Origin: Oscillospiraceae bacterium
GTDB lineage: Bacteria; Bacillota; Clostridia; Oscillospirales; Oscillospiraceae
DNA length: 45,960 nt
NCBI GenBank assembly: GCA_009782435.1
Contig: WRJA01000006.1
Coordinates: 1 to 45,960 of the forward strand
Direction: 5' to 3'
In this document: positions 8,334 through 16,229 of the stretch, piece after piece
Layout of the letters: each line of letters begins with the position of its first letter
Position numbering within the stretch: position 1 is the first letter of the stretch
Notes under the pieces: model-generated
Told to the model about the DNA's origin: nothing
What the model saw: the letters and a program-made list of their open reading frames with translations, nothing else
Database searches by the model: none
Translations under genes and position numbers: made by a program

Positions 8334-9787
8334 TGAATATTTTTCCTCTTTTTGAAAATTTCCGCTATTATTTCACGCTCATCCATGTGTCTCTTAACAT
8401 TACCGACTATTTGATATGTTTCATGTCCTTTTCCGGCAAGGATAATAGTATCACCCGGTTGACTGTTATCTATCGCGAATTCTATGGCTTTCGTTCTGTC
8501 TTCAATAATTATATAAGGCGTTTTTGAATCTCCCATTCCGCTAACAATATCTTTTGTTATTGTTGTCGGATTCTCAGTTCTCGGATTGTCTGATGTTATT
8601 ATTACAAAATCTGCATACAAAGCAGCAGTTTTTCCCATTAGCGGACGTTTTGTCCTGTCTCTGTCACCTCCGCACCCGAATAAGACAACAACACGACCGT
8701 CAGCTGTTTCTTTAATGGAGGATATTATATTCTTCAGGGCGTCCGGCGTGTGAGCATAGTCAATGATAATTGTGAAAGCCCCATCGAAAGGGACAACTTC
8801 AGCTCTGCCTTTTACGCCTTTTATGCTTTTCAGCGCTTCGGCCGATTCTGCGAGATCGATATCAAGCGACATACAGCAGGAAATAGCGGCAAGCGCATTG
8901 TACATTGTAAAAAGCCCGGGTATATAAACACCGAAGCGCTCCAGTCTGCCTGTGGTGAGAGCGCAAAATCTTATCTCATCAGGCAGCAATCTCACGTCTT
9001 TCGCAACAATATCAGCTTCATTCGTTTTATATGAATATGTAAGCATACGACACTTTGTGTTTTCTGTCATAAGCTGTGCGTAATCATCGTCAAGGTTTAC
9101 AACACCTAAAAGACATTGTTTGAAAATTGAAGCTTTCGTTCGCGCGTATTCTTCCATTGTTTCATGGAAGTCCAAATGATCCTGAGTCAGATTTGTAAAA
9201 ACCGCTACGTCAAAAATCAATTCCGACACACGCTTTAAAGCTAATGCATGCGAAGACACTTCCATAATCGCGAAACTGCAGCCGGCGCTTACCATTTTTC
9301 TGAGTAATTTATGGATTTCGTATGATTCCGGCGTAGTTCTCTCGGTATCAATAACCTCATTTCCGATCAATATTTGATTCGTTCCGATAAGTCCGACTTT
9401 TTCGTTTCTGCAAGTTTCCAATATATGTTTAATAAACATCGTCACTGTCGTTTTTCCGTTTGTTCCGGTAACGCCAATAAGTTTCAGTTTTGAAGCCGGA
9501 TCACCGAAGAAGTTTTTCGAAACTACCGCTAAAGCATATCGGCTGTCAGTGACTTTTATATAATTTATATCACATTCGGGAGTCTTTTGGCAAATAACGG
9601 CGACCGCTCCTTTCGCAAAAGCCTCGGAAATATAATCATGCCCGTCCGACGAAAAACCGGTAACGGCAACAAACAGATCTCCTTTTTCGGTAGTACGAGA
9701 ATCACAGCTTATACCGGTTACAGCGATTTCCGTATTTGCTCGCAGTTCCGATATCTCAAGACCCGGTATTAATTCTTTAAGTTTCAT
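8330..9787 (-). CDS. murE: MurE, UDP-MurNAc-L-Ala-D-Glu:meso-diaminopimelate ligase
   Basis: ATP-dependent cytoplasmic Mur ligase that adds the third stem-peptide residue. The 485 residues carry the N-terminal uridine-binding domain, the ATP loop GVTGTNGKTT near 109-118, the TTPESYE and VSSHAL blocks near 152-180, and DYAHTPDALKN near 340. The substrate motif DNPRTENP near residue 405 is the one that reads out meso-diaminopimelate rather than lysine, so the wall is predicted to be of the mDAP type. The ATG at 9787 lies behind AAAGGGA. It follows ftsI by 47 bases and is coupled to mraY. Confidence 0.98.
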   Translation of the reverse strand: MKLKELIPGLEISELRANTEIAVTGISCDSRTTEKGDLFVAVTGFSSDGHDYISEAFAKGAVAVICQKTPECDINYIKVTDSRYALAVVSKNFFGDPASKLKLIGVTGTNGKTTVTMFIKHILETCRNEKVGLIGTNQILIGNEVIDTERTTPESYEIHKLLRKMVSAGCSFAIMEVSSHALALKRVSELIFDVAVFTNLTQDHLDFHETMEEYARTKASIFKQCLLGVVNLDDDYAQLMTENTKCRMLTYSYKTNEADIVAKDVRLLPDEIRFCALTTGRLERFGVYIPGLFTMYNALAAISCCMSLDIDLAESAEALKSIKGVKGRAEVVPFDGAFTIIIDYAHTPDALKNIISSIKETADGRVVVLFGCGGDRDRTKRPLMGKTAALYADFVIITSDNPRTENPTTITKDIVSGMGDSKTPYIIIEDRTKAIEFAIDNSQPGDTIILAGKGHETYQIVGNVKRHMDEREIIAEIFKKRKNIQ

Positions 9788-9834
9788 TTACCGTCGTCCC
9801 TTTCAGTGATAAAAGTCAGCTGTTTTCGTTTTCA

Positions 9835-12165
9835 TCAATACCTTCCGTACATGCCCGGGTCCGTATCCTTCAAAACGACTCTGACAACCGTTCCGTGCTC
9901 AATTTCTGTTCCGGCTTCAACATTTTGAGAGCTTACTGAAACGTTTCCCGCAGACGGTACCGAACCGCCGTCGATTTGTATGAATAATCCGTAATAACCC
10001 ATTCTCTGCCTTGCTATTGAATAAGAAAGTCCCGTTAAGTCCGGCATTTCCTCCGTTTGATCTGAGGGTTCTGCATCGAGATACAAAATTATTTGGCTGT
10101 CTTTTGCTACGGCTTGCTTCGCTGCCGGGAGTTGAAAAGTAACTGTATATCCGCTGCCTACAGTTCTTAATGACAAACCGCGGGCAGATAATACCGCAGC
10201 CGCCTCACTGACACTCATGCCTGTCAAATCAGGAACCGTTTTATCCATTTCATATACTTCTTCTTCGGTATATTTTACGTCAACACCCAAATAAGGAAGT
10301 ATATCAGCCATCATTTTGCCTACAGTCGGAGCACCCATTTGGCCGCCGCTGACATATATCCCCTCCTCACTCGGATTATCGAGTAATACCAATATAACTA
10401 TCTGAGGGTCATTTATCGGAGCCGCGCCGAAAAATGATACTATGTATTCTTTCTCCCCGGAGACTATTTCCCTTGTCGTTTTTGTCGTTGTTCCTGTCTT
10501 GCCTCCAATACGATAACCGGCAACATAAGCGTTTTTACCTGTGCCCTCTTCTTTATCGCATACCACCTGTTCCAACATTTCGCAAACAAGAGCGCTTGTT
10601 TCCTCGCTAATTACCTGCCTTATTACGGTCGGATCTACCCGTGAGATCGTATTTCCGTCAGGAGCAATTATTTCTTTAACGGTATACGGCTTCATCAGAT
10701 ATCCTCCGTTTACGCAGGCACTGACGGCAGTTATCAGTTGCAGTGGCGTAACATTGAATGTTTGCCCGAAAGAAGCCGCCGCAAGCTGCGAAAGATTTCG
10801 CCTGTCGCAAAAAACGTTTTGCGGCCACCAAATACTTCCGCTCTCTCCTTCCAAATCGATACCGGTCATTCCTGTAAGCTGTAAATCCGGATTCGAACCG
10901 GAGTCAAAAAATCCGAAAGCTTCCGCATATTTATAAAATGTCATAGGAGTTAACCTCAACCCGATATTTACAAATGCCAAATTACATGAATGCTGCACCG
11001 CTTGTGTAAGCGTTTGTGACCCGTGACCGAAAGTATTCCAGCAATTAACAGGGTCATCTCTGCCTGTTACATCCGCGAAACCGCCGCAGTAAAAAAAGTC
11101 GTCTTTGCCGATCAATCCCTCCTGAAGCGCCATTGCCAACGTTATGGCCTTAAATGTCGAACCGGGTTCATATGTATCTGATATAGCTTTGTTTCTCCAC
11201 TGCATTTGCTGAGCTTGAGTCAATAACGATCCGCGAGTCTTATCATCGAGAGTATTTTCCATTAATTCTTTTGTTTTTTCGCTGACATCTTGAAAATTAT
11301 TCAAATCAAAATTATCCAAGGATACCATCCCGAGTATTTCGCCTGTTTTCGGATTCACAGCAATACAGGCCGCGCCGTTTTGCACGCCGTAATCCTCTGT
11401 CGCACGAATGAGATGCTTTTCCAAATAATACTGTATTGTTGAATCTATGGTCAAAACAACGTCACAACCATCTTCCGCAGCATAATAATCTTCGTATTCC
11501 GTAAAAAGCATATCGGTACCGGCTGCGTTTTGTACCCTGACAACTCGACCGTCCGTACCGGTCAACATACTGTTGTAATACAATTCCGCTCCGCCGAGTC
11601 CGTAGTTTTCTTCGCCAACAAATCCAATCAGATGTGAAGCAAGGCTGCCGTACGGATAATAGCGCTTGCTGTCGGGGCCGATTTTTACTCCGATAAGATT
11701 ATACTCATCGATAAACTCTCTTACCTGATCGGCAACATTTTTTTCGACTTTGGTCTTAATTATTTTGTACCATGATTTTTCGTCGATTGTTTTTTCGATT
11801 ATGCTGTTATAATCAACGCCGAGTATATCCGAAAGGACACGCGCCGCGAGCATCGGATCTTCGTTATATATTTTCATTTCGGCCGGGCTGATATATATCG
11901 TTTCGACTTCGGCGCTCATTGCCAGTATTTTCATGTTACGGTCATAAATTGAGCCGCGTCCCGCTGTTATTGTCGTTTGCCTTATCTGCTGGCTGATCGA
12001 ACGACCGGCATAATAATCATGTTCTGAGATCTGCAATTGGTACAGTCTCACGGCTAATACCGCAAAAGCAACTATGCCGCACACAATAAAGAGAAACAGT
12101 GTGCGGCGAATCATCATTTTATTGAGCTTTAAAGAGTTTGTTTCTGTTTTTTTTCCGTCGCTCAT
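9835..12165 (-). CDS. ftsI: Class B penicillin-binding protein with PASTA domains (FtsI/SpoVD type)
   Basis: Septal D,D-transpeptidase, membrane-anchored with an extracytoplasmic catalytic domain. From the ATG at 12165 it has 776 residues: a membrane helix at about 18-42, the PBP dimerisation domain, then the transpeptidase with its Ser motif STFK (catalytic Ser near 336), SCN, and the KTGT motif in GGKTGTTTK. Two PASTA repeats close the protein, beginning VPDLTGMSVSEAAAVL and MPDLTGLSYSIARQRM. PASTA repeats occur in both sporulation SpoVD and vegetative PBP2B-like proteins, so the physiological name is open. An in-frame TTG at 12177 is possible, but GGAG sits six bases before the ATG, which I prefer. 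Confidence 0.95.
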   Translation of the reverse strand: MSDGKKTETNSLKLNKMMIRRTLFLFIVCGIVAFAVLAVRLYQLQISEHDYYAGRSISQQIRQTTITAGRGSIYDRNMKILAMSAEVETIYISPAEMKIYNEDPMLAARVLSDILGVDYNSIIEKTIDEKSWYKIIKTKVEKNVADQVREFIDEYNLIGVKIGPDSKRYYPYGSLASHLIGFVGEENYGLGGAELYYNSMLTGTDGRVVRVQNAAGTDMLFTEYEDYYAAEDGCDVVLTIDSTIQYYLEKHLIRATEDYGVQNGAACIAVNPKTGEILGMVSLDNFDLNNFQDVSEKTKELMENTLDDKTRGSLLTQAQQMQWRNKAISDTYEPGSTFKAITLAMALQEGLIGKDDFFYCGGFADVTGRDDPVNCWNTFGHGSQTLTQAVQHSCNLAFVNIGLRLTPMTFYKYAEAFGFFDSGSNPDLQLTGMTGIDLEGESGSIWWPQNVFCDRRNLSQLAAASFGQTFNVTPLQLITAVSACVNGGYLMKPYTVKEIIAPDGNTISRVDPTVIRQVISEETSALVCEMLEQVVCDKEEGTGKNAYVAGYRIGGKTGTTTKTTREIVSGEKEYIVSFFGAAPINDPQIVILVLLDNPSEEGIYVSGGQMGAPTVGKMMADILPYLGVDVKYTEEEVYEMDKTVPDLTGMSVSEAAAVLSARGLSLRTVGSGYTVTFQLPAAKQAVAKDSQIILYLDAEPSDQTEEMPDLTGLSYSIARQRMGYYGLFIQIDGGSVPSAGNVSVSSQNVEAGTEIEHGTVVRVVLKDTDPGMYGRY

Positions 12166-12220
12166 GGTGTTCTCCAAACAGGCAGCAGGAAACCTTCACA
12201 GCTGCAGTCTGCCTTATGAT

Positions 12221-12772
12221 CTAAAACAATTTTTCAAGACCCGGTATAAAATTAAAGAGTCGTGACATAAAGCCGTTATAAACGGAAGTTTCCGTCTTCG
12301 GTATTACAACTTTATCTGATGCGCCGGCGTCTATGTAAATGACCTGATCGCTTCCCGGTTTTTGCATTCCCAAAAACTCCATCGCATATTCCTCAATTTC
12401 AGACGGATTGAAAGCCGACTCATATTCAATTAGCAGACGGGTCTGTTCTGTTTTCAGCTGCATGATTTGTGTTTCCAAAATTGCCGATTCGTTTGAAACA
12501 GCTGTCAGTTGTATCCTTGCCATCAGAAGAAAAACGATAAGAACAGCGGCGCCGGCAAAGCCGATTACCGCCGTTGGCGCGACATGTTGTTTCGGGCGGA
12601 AAAACGTTTTCGCCGTTATACTTTTCTCATATTCACGCTTCGGTCGAAACGAAATGCCTTTTGATTTCTCGCGCGGCAATTCGACTTCAGCCGCCGGATT
12701 CAAAGAATCATACGCAAGATTTCCGAAAGGTGTGTATTTTCCGTTAACTGTTTCATAAAGGTTATCAGTCAT
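12221..12772 (-). CDS. ftsL: FtsL-like septum formation protein
   Basis: 183-residue bitopic membrane protein placed exactly where ftsL lies in Firmicutes clusters, between rsmH and the class B PBP. A basic cytoplasmic segment of about 65 residues precedes one membrane helix at about 66-88 (PTAVIGFAGAAVLIVFLL), then a short heptad-like coiled coil (AILETQIMQLKTEQTRLLIEY) and a conserved-looking EEYAMEFLGMQKP that matches the A-x-x-x-L-G-M pattern of FtsL/DivIC proteins. The C-terminal 40 residues are unassigned. FtsL sequences diverge strongly, so the call rests on topology, this motif and position. Its coding start is an ATG at 12772 with AAAGGAA before it. Confidence 0.75.
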   Translation of the reverse strand: MTDNLYETVNGKYTPFGNLAYDSLNPAAEVELPREKSKGISFRPKREYEKSITAKTFFRPKQHVAPTAVIGFAGAAVLIVFLLMARIQLTAVSNESAILETQIMQLKTEQTRLLIEYESAFNPSEIEEYAMEFLGMQKPGSDQVIYIDAGASDKVVIPKTETSVYNGFMSRLFNFIPGLEKLF

Positions 12773-12810
12773 GGCATTCCTTTCGCTGTTCCGCAGCGCA
12801 AAAAAGAGTG

Positions 12811-13743
12811 TTAAACTTTTTCAGCAACTCTTAATCTCGCGCTTCGCGATCGAGGGTTTACTTCAACTTCCTCATTGCTCGGTATTATTGGTTTTTTTGT
12901 TATGCATTTCAGTGTTCGCTTAAATCCGCAGGTGCAAACAGGAAAATCCCTCGGACATGTACATCCTTTTTCTCTTGCTGTTATTGAGGTTTTAACTATT
13001 CTGTCTTCCAAAGAATGAAAACTGATCACAGCTAATCTTCCGCCCGGGTTAAGTCTCTCTGGCGCTCTTTCCATCAGCGCTGAAACTGCTGAAAGTTCAT
13101 CGTTTACCGCAATTCTGATCGCCATAAAACTGCGCTTCGCCGGATGCTGTTTTTCTCGCAACGCTTCCGACGGCACGGCTGATTTGATTATTTCTACCAA
13201 TTCTGAGGTAGTGTCTACAGAGGCCATACGGCGTCTGCGGATTATCGCCTTTGCTATTTGACGCGCATATCGTTCCTCTCCGTATTCATAGAGTAAGAAC
13301 TTTAGTTTTTCTTCGGGCCAGAGGTTAACAATTCCCCAAGCGGTGAGACTTTCAGTTTCATCCATTCTCATATCAAGCAACGCATCGGCCGAATATGAAA
13401 AACCGCGCTCCGGTTCGGAAAGCTGAGGTGAAGATACTCCGAGATCGAAAATCATTCCGTCAACTTTTTCCAACCCGACTTTGTCAAGAATATTATCGAG
13501 GTCGCGAAAATTTCCGTGCACGAAAATGACTTTGTAGGCAACACCGGCGAGCTTGCTTTTAGCGGCGGCTATCGCTCGCTTGTCCCTGTCGATCGCTATA
13601 AGACGCCCTTTATCCAAACGTCTTGCTATTTCAAATGAATGTCCTCCCCATCCGAGGGTCCCGTCCAAATAAATACCGTCAGGCCTGATATTCAAGCTGT
13701 CCGTACATTCTCTTAACATAACGGACTGATGCCTGTATTCCAT
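12811..13743 (-). CDS. rsmH: RsmH (MraW), 16S rRNA m4C1402 methyltransferase
   Basis: SAM-dependent N4-methyltransferase acting on C1402 of 16S rRNA in the decoding centre. Visible motifs: HQSVMLRECTDSL at the N-terminus, the SAM-binding YLDGTLGWGGHSFEIA, GMIFDLGVSSPQL, and the C-terminal RLAVISFHSLEDRIVK with a cysteine-rich CTCPRDFPVCTC insert and the SRSARLR end. I chose ATG 13743 (MEYRHQSV) because family members start just before HQSVML; another in-frame ATG at 13764 would add seven residues and directly follows the mraZ stop. Neither has an ideally spaced ribosome site. Second gene of the cluster. Confidence 0.95.
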   Translation of the reverse strand: MEYRHQSVMLRECTDSLNIRPDGIYLDGTLGWGGHSFEIARRLDKGRLIAIDRDKRAIAAAKSKLAGVAYKVIFVHGNFRDLDNILDKVGLEKVDGMIFDLGVSSPQLSEPERGFSYSADALLDMRMDETESLTAWGIVNLWPEEKLKFLLYEYGEERYARQIAKAIIRRRRMASVDTTSELVEIIKSAVPSEALREKQHPAKRSFMAIRIAVNDELSAVSALMERAPERLNPGGRLAVISFHSLEDRIVKTSITAREKGCTCPRDFPVCTCGFKRTLKCITKKPIIPSNEEVEVNPRSRSARLRVAEKV

Positions 13744-13764
13744 CGCAATCGCTGCCTCTCCCAT

Positions 13765-14181
13765 TCAAAATTCCAACTCCTCCATTACCGCCGCAATATT
13801 TTCCGGCGTAGTTTCCGCGTCATATACGACGCGCCAATTTTCACTGTCCCAAAACTCAACGTGATTGTTGCATCCGACAATAATAATATCTTTTGCCAAA
13901 CCTACAGAATTTCTGAGGTTTTGCGGTATCAGCACCCGGCCTTGGCTGTCTAATTCGCATTTCGCTGCATTAGCAAAAATCGGTCTCATTCTTCTTTGCC
14001 TGATGAAGGGCAATGCGTTTACTTTCTTTGTTAATTCCTGCCAGCTTTCCGAGCTGTAAGCCGAAAGACACTTCTCCGGAGACAAAGTCACATAAAAAGT
14101 GCTCCCCAATTCTTCCCTTAACCTCGCCGGCAAAAATATCCGGCCTTTTGAATCAAGCGTATGTTGATATTCACCTGTCAT
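13765..14181 (-). CDS. mraZ: MraZ, transcriptional regulator of the division/cell-wall cluster
   Basis: DNA-binding protein of the SpoVT/AbrB-like double-barrel fold that forms ring oligomers and binds repeats in front of its own operon. From the ATG at 14181 it is 138 residues: MTGEYQHTLDSKGRIFLPA is the first swapped-hairpin half and ELDSQGRVLIPQNLR the second, both typical. An upstream in-frame ATG at 14199 would add MRGGRP, which family members lack, and GGGGAGG lies seven bases before 14181. It is the first gene of the cluster; its binding repeats are visible at 14251-14270. Confidence 0.96.
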   Translation of the reverse strand: MTGEYQHTLDSKGRIFLPARLREELGSTFYVTLSPEKCLSAYSSESWQELTKKVNALPFIRQRRMRPIFANAAKCELDSQGRVLIPQNLRNSVGLAKDIIIVGCNNHVEFWDSENWRVVYDAETTPENIAAVMEELEF

Positions 14182-14250
14182 CGGCCGGCCTCCCCTCAAA
14201 TGACAATTATGGGATCATACTTACACAATTATGGGAATATGATACATTCA

Positions 14251-14270
14251 CTGCCACTTTCCACCACTTT
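14251..14270 (-). promoter_or_regulatory. MraZ boxes (10-bp direct repeats)
   Basis: On the minus strand two consecutive 10-mers, AAAGTGGTGG and AAAGTGGCAG, are followed by a weaker TGAATG. Direct AAAGTGG-type repeats at 10-bp spacing are the known MraZ operator in Firmicutes and Mollicutes. They lie just downstream of the predicted -10 box, over the expected transcription start, so bound MraZ should block initiation. Confidence 0.75.
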
Positions 14271-14279
14271 GATGTCATC

Positions 14280-14308
14280 ATTATAGTATGGTGTTTATAA
14301 AAAATCAA
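14280..14308 (-). promoter_or_regulatory. Promoter of the mraZ/division cluster
   Basis: On the minus strand TTGATT (14308-14303), a 17-base spacer, and a perfect TATAAT (14285-14280). The start point would fall near 14273, a few bases before the MraZ boxes and about 90 bases before the mraZ ATG. Confidence 0.75.
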
Positions 14309-14330
14309 GAAAAACATTACATTTTTCTTG
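14306..14330 (-). repeat. Perfect inverted repeat at the mraZ -35 region
   Basis: CAAGAAAAA and TTTTTCTTG are exact complements around TGTAATG. The right arm on the minus strand runs into the -35 box of the mraZ promoter. It could be a regulator site or a weak A/T-rich terminator for transcription arriving from the right. Confidence 0.45.
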
Positions 14331-14522
14331 AATATTTTTTTATTTTCTGTGTTCACCTGTTTTGCTCAGTATTTATATCAACCTATTGTGTTACTTAGTA
14401 TTTTCATAACAAAATATTGTATTATGTCGACTTATTATTCCGGGCTTATCAACATCAAACAGCAGTTTTATTCGGAGAAAAATATTTATTACTTTAAATT
14501 ATTAAATTATAATCAAACAAAA
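14331..14522. other. AT-rich intergenic stretch without a recognisable gene
   Basis: Strongly AT-rich DNA upstream of the mraZ promoter. The only open frame (14328-14525, plus) has no ribosome site and looks random. I see no RNA gene or further repeats. Confidence 0.5.
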
Positions 14523-14557
14523 TAACACCCGATATCGCGTTAAACAACGTTATCGGG
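14523..14557 (-). terminator. Probable terminator after the uvrC-rsmD-coaD unit
   Basis: On the minus strand CCCGATA pairs with TATCGGG around an imperfectly paired interior, followed by the T-rich TGTTATTTTGTTT. It starts about 27 bases after the stop of the coiled-coil gene. The T run is interrupted, so it may be weak. Confidence 0.5.
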
Positions 14558-14583
14558 CGCGGAAATCTGATATTGATTTTTGT

Positions 14584-15096
14584 TTATTGGCGGAAATAAT
14601 CATCGTCAGGGGCATTACCTGAACGAGGCGTCCTCTGAGCCCCTGCCGCGCCTCGAAATCGAATGCGCGATTGGCGAACTTCTTCAAGCGCTTTTGTAAC
14701 GGCTTCTTCTGTACGCCGGAGGGCGTCATCCACATATTCGTTGGCAGCGCGCTGCAATTCTCTGGACTTGTTTTCCGCCGTTGAAACGAGCTCATTACTT
14801 CGCGATCGTGCGATTCTTACTATTTCCTGATCATCAACTATACGTCTGGCTTGCTCCTCAGCGACGCGGCGGATAGAATCGGCTTCTCTTTTCGCGTTTG
14901 AAATGAATTCATCCTTCGCAAAAACAAGTCTTTTGGCTTCTGCAAGTTCCACCGGCAGCTGCGCTTTGATTTCATCAAGTATATTTAAAACGGTGTCTCT
15001 TTCAATTATGCATTTTTCATTTCCCAGCGGTACTCCCCACGCTTCAGTGACCATGGTATACAGCATTTCGAGCAGTTCAAGGGCTCCACTTTCCAT
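14584..15096 (-). CDS. Conserved coiled-coil protein of unknown function next to coaD
   Basis: 170 residues, soluble. After a short N-terminal part (LELLEMLYTMVTEAWGVPLG), residues about 33-145 are a nearly continuous charged helix rich in Glu, Arg, Ala and Gln (AKREADSIRRVAEEQARRIV, ENKSRELQRAANEYVDDALR), resembling the stalk subunits of ATP synthases or DivIVA-type coiled coils. The tail is disordered and ends DDDYFRQ. Proteins of this shape are commonly found beside coaD in Clostridia, where they are annotated only loosely as ATPase or hypothetical. No enzymatic motif is visible. It is the last gene of the uvrC-rsmD-coaD unit, 53 bases behind coaD. Confidence 0.8.
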   Translation of the reverse strand: MESGALELLEMLYTMVTEAWGVPLGNEKCIIERDTVLNILDEIKAQLPVELAEAKRLVFAKDEFISNAKREADSIRRVAEEQARRIVDDQEIVRIARSRSNELVSTAENKSRELQRAANEYVDDALRRTEEAVTKALEEVRQSRIRFRGAAGAQRTPRSGNAPDDDYFRQ

Positions 15097-15149
15097 AACT
15101 ACGAATTCCTTTCGTCGCGCTCATCCCGGCGAACGGCGTAAGCCGCGCA

Positions 15150-15683
15150 TTACTCGGTCATAACGGGATATTGGATTTGCTTATTCTTGCTTCGCGTAAT
15201 CCTTCCGGACTGCATCTTATTTGTCACTTCGGAGATTATTTCAGCAGGAACAAATTCACTTATATCCGCTGCGTACTCAGCCAGTTCCCGAACCAAAGAT
15301 GAAGAAAGGTAGGTGTATTTTTCGCTTGACGCCATAAACAGAGTATCAAGATCCGGGTTTATCCTTTTATTTATGAGAGCCATTTGAAATTCCGATTCAA
15401 AATCCGACATTGCCCGCAAGCCTTTAACGACCACCGGCTGTTCATATTTTTTTGAATACTCGGCCAATAATCCGCTTGAACTGTCCACAGTTATTTTCGG
15501 ATATTTCTCAACCACACGCCTTATCATATCGACACGTTGCTCTTCCGTAAAATGCGGCCGTTTACCGGCGTTAACCATCACGCATACGACAACTTTATCA
15601 AAAACCGAGGCAACTCGTAAAATTATATCAAGGTGTCCGAGTGTAATGGGATCAAAGCTTCCCGGATATATGGCTGTTTTCAT
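15150..15683 (-). CDS. coaD: CoaD, phosphopantetheine adenylyltransferase
   Basis: Transfers AMP from ATP to 4'-phosphopantetheine, the penultimate step of coenzyme A synthesis. The nucleotidyltransferase motif YPGSFDPITLGHLDII opens the protein, with the T/H-x-G-H pair used in catalysis; KRPHFTEEQRVDMI, VVKGLRAMSDFESE and the second nucleotide signature YLSSSLVRELA follow at their usual places. Length 177 is slightly above the usual 160 because of a basic tail (GRITRSKNKQ). Its start overlaps the last 32 bases of rsmD, so the two are translationally linked. Confidence 0.97.
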   Translation of the reverse strand: MKTAIYPGSFDPITLGHLDIILRVASVFDKVVVCVMVNAGKRPHFTEEQRVDMIRRVVEKYPKITVDSSSGLLAEYSKKYEQPVVVKGLRAMSDFESEFQMALINKRINPDLDTLFMASSEKYTYLSSSLVRELAEYAADISEFVPAEIISEVTNKMQSGRITRSKNKQIQYPVMTE

Positions 15684-16227
15684 TCAGTCCGTATTGTCCT
15701 CCGTAAAAGATTGTGACTTTTGTTTTTCCGTAAATGTATTCTTTACCTGCCGGATACGGCGCCTCGGCGGAAAGCAATTCAGTCTCTCTTCCGGTTTCGC
15801 AAATAATTATACCACTTTCGGATAATATGTCAAATTTGAATATTTTTTCAACAGATCTGACGGCCAATCCGCCCTCGTAAGGCGGATCAATGAATATAAG
15901 GTCGAATTGCCCGCAGTTGTTCAAAAATGACATTGAATCGGCTGAGATTATTTTTCCGCTCAAACAACAACGGTCAAGATTGGTTTTGATAAGCTTTGCG
16001 GCTTCTTTATTTTCGTCAACAAAAGTGACGGATGAAGCTCCCCGGCTTGCCGCTTCTATTCCCAGCTGTCCGGTTCCCGCAAAAAGATCGAGAACTCTTT
16101 TTCCGTCGATATCAAATTGTATTATGTTGAATATCGCCTCTTTTACCATATCAGACGTAGGCCGAAGATCCGCTTTCCCGGGTTTCGCCAGTTTGCGCCC
16201 TCTTGCGCTTCCGGTTATTACGCGCAT
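15652..16227 (-). CDS. rsmD: RsmD, 16S rRNA m2G966 methyltransferase
   Basis: SAM-dependent N2-guanine methyltransferase acting on 16S rRNA. Motifs: MRVITGSARGRKL at the N-terminus, the substrate block RPTSDMVKEAIFNI, the SAM site VLDLFAGTGQLGIEAASRGA and the catalytic DPPY near residue 130. The ATG at 16227 gives the family's usual MRxITG start; a TTG at 16233, overlapping the uvrC stop and better spaced from AAAGGA, would add two residues. The last 11 residues extend past the usual end into coaD. rsmD-coaD pairs are widespread in bacteria. Confidence 0.95.
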   Translation of the reverse strand: MRVITGSARGRKLAKPGKADLRPTSDMVKEAIFNIIQFDIDGKRVLDLFAGTGQLGIEAASRGASSVTFVDENKEAAKLIKTNLDRCCLSGKIISADSMSFLNNCGQFDLIFIDPPYEGGLAVRSVEKIFKFDILSESGIIICETGRETELLSAEAPYPAGKEYIYGKTKVTIFYGGQYGLNENSHISGKL

Positions 16228-16229
16228 AT

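Noticed and set aside
14328-14525. 65-residue open frame in the AT-rich gap upstream of mraZ
   Set aside because: No ribosome site, amino-acid composition of random AT-rich DNA, and it begins inside an inverted repeat.
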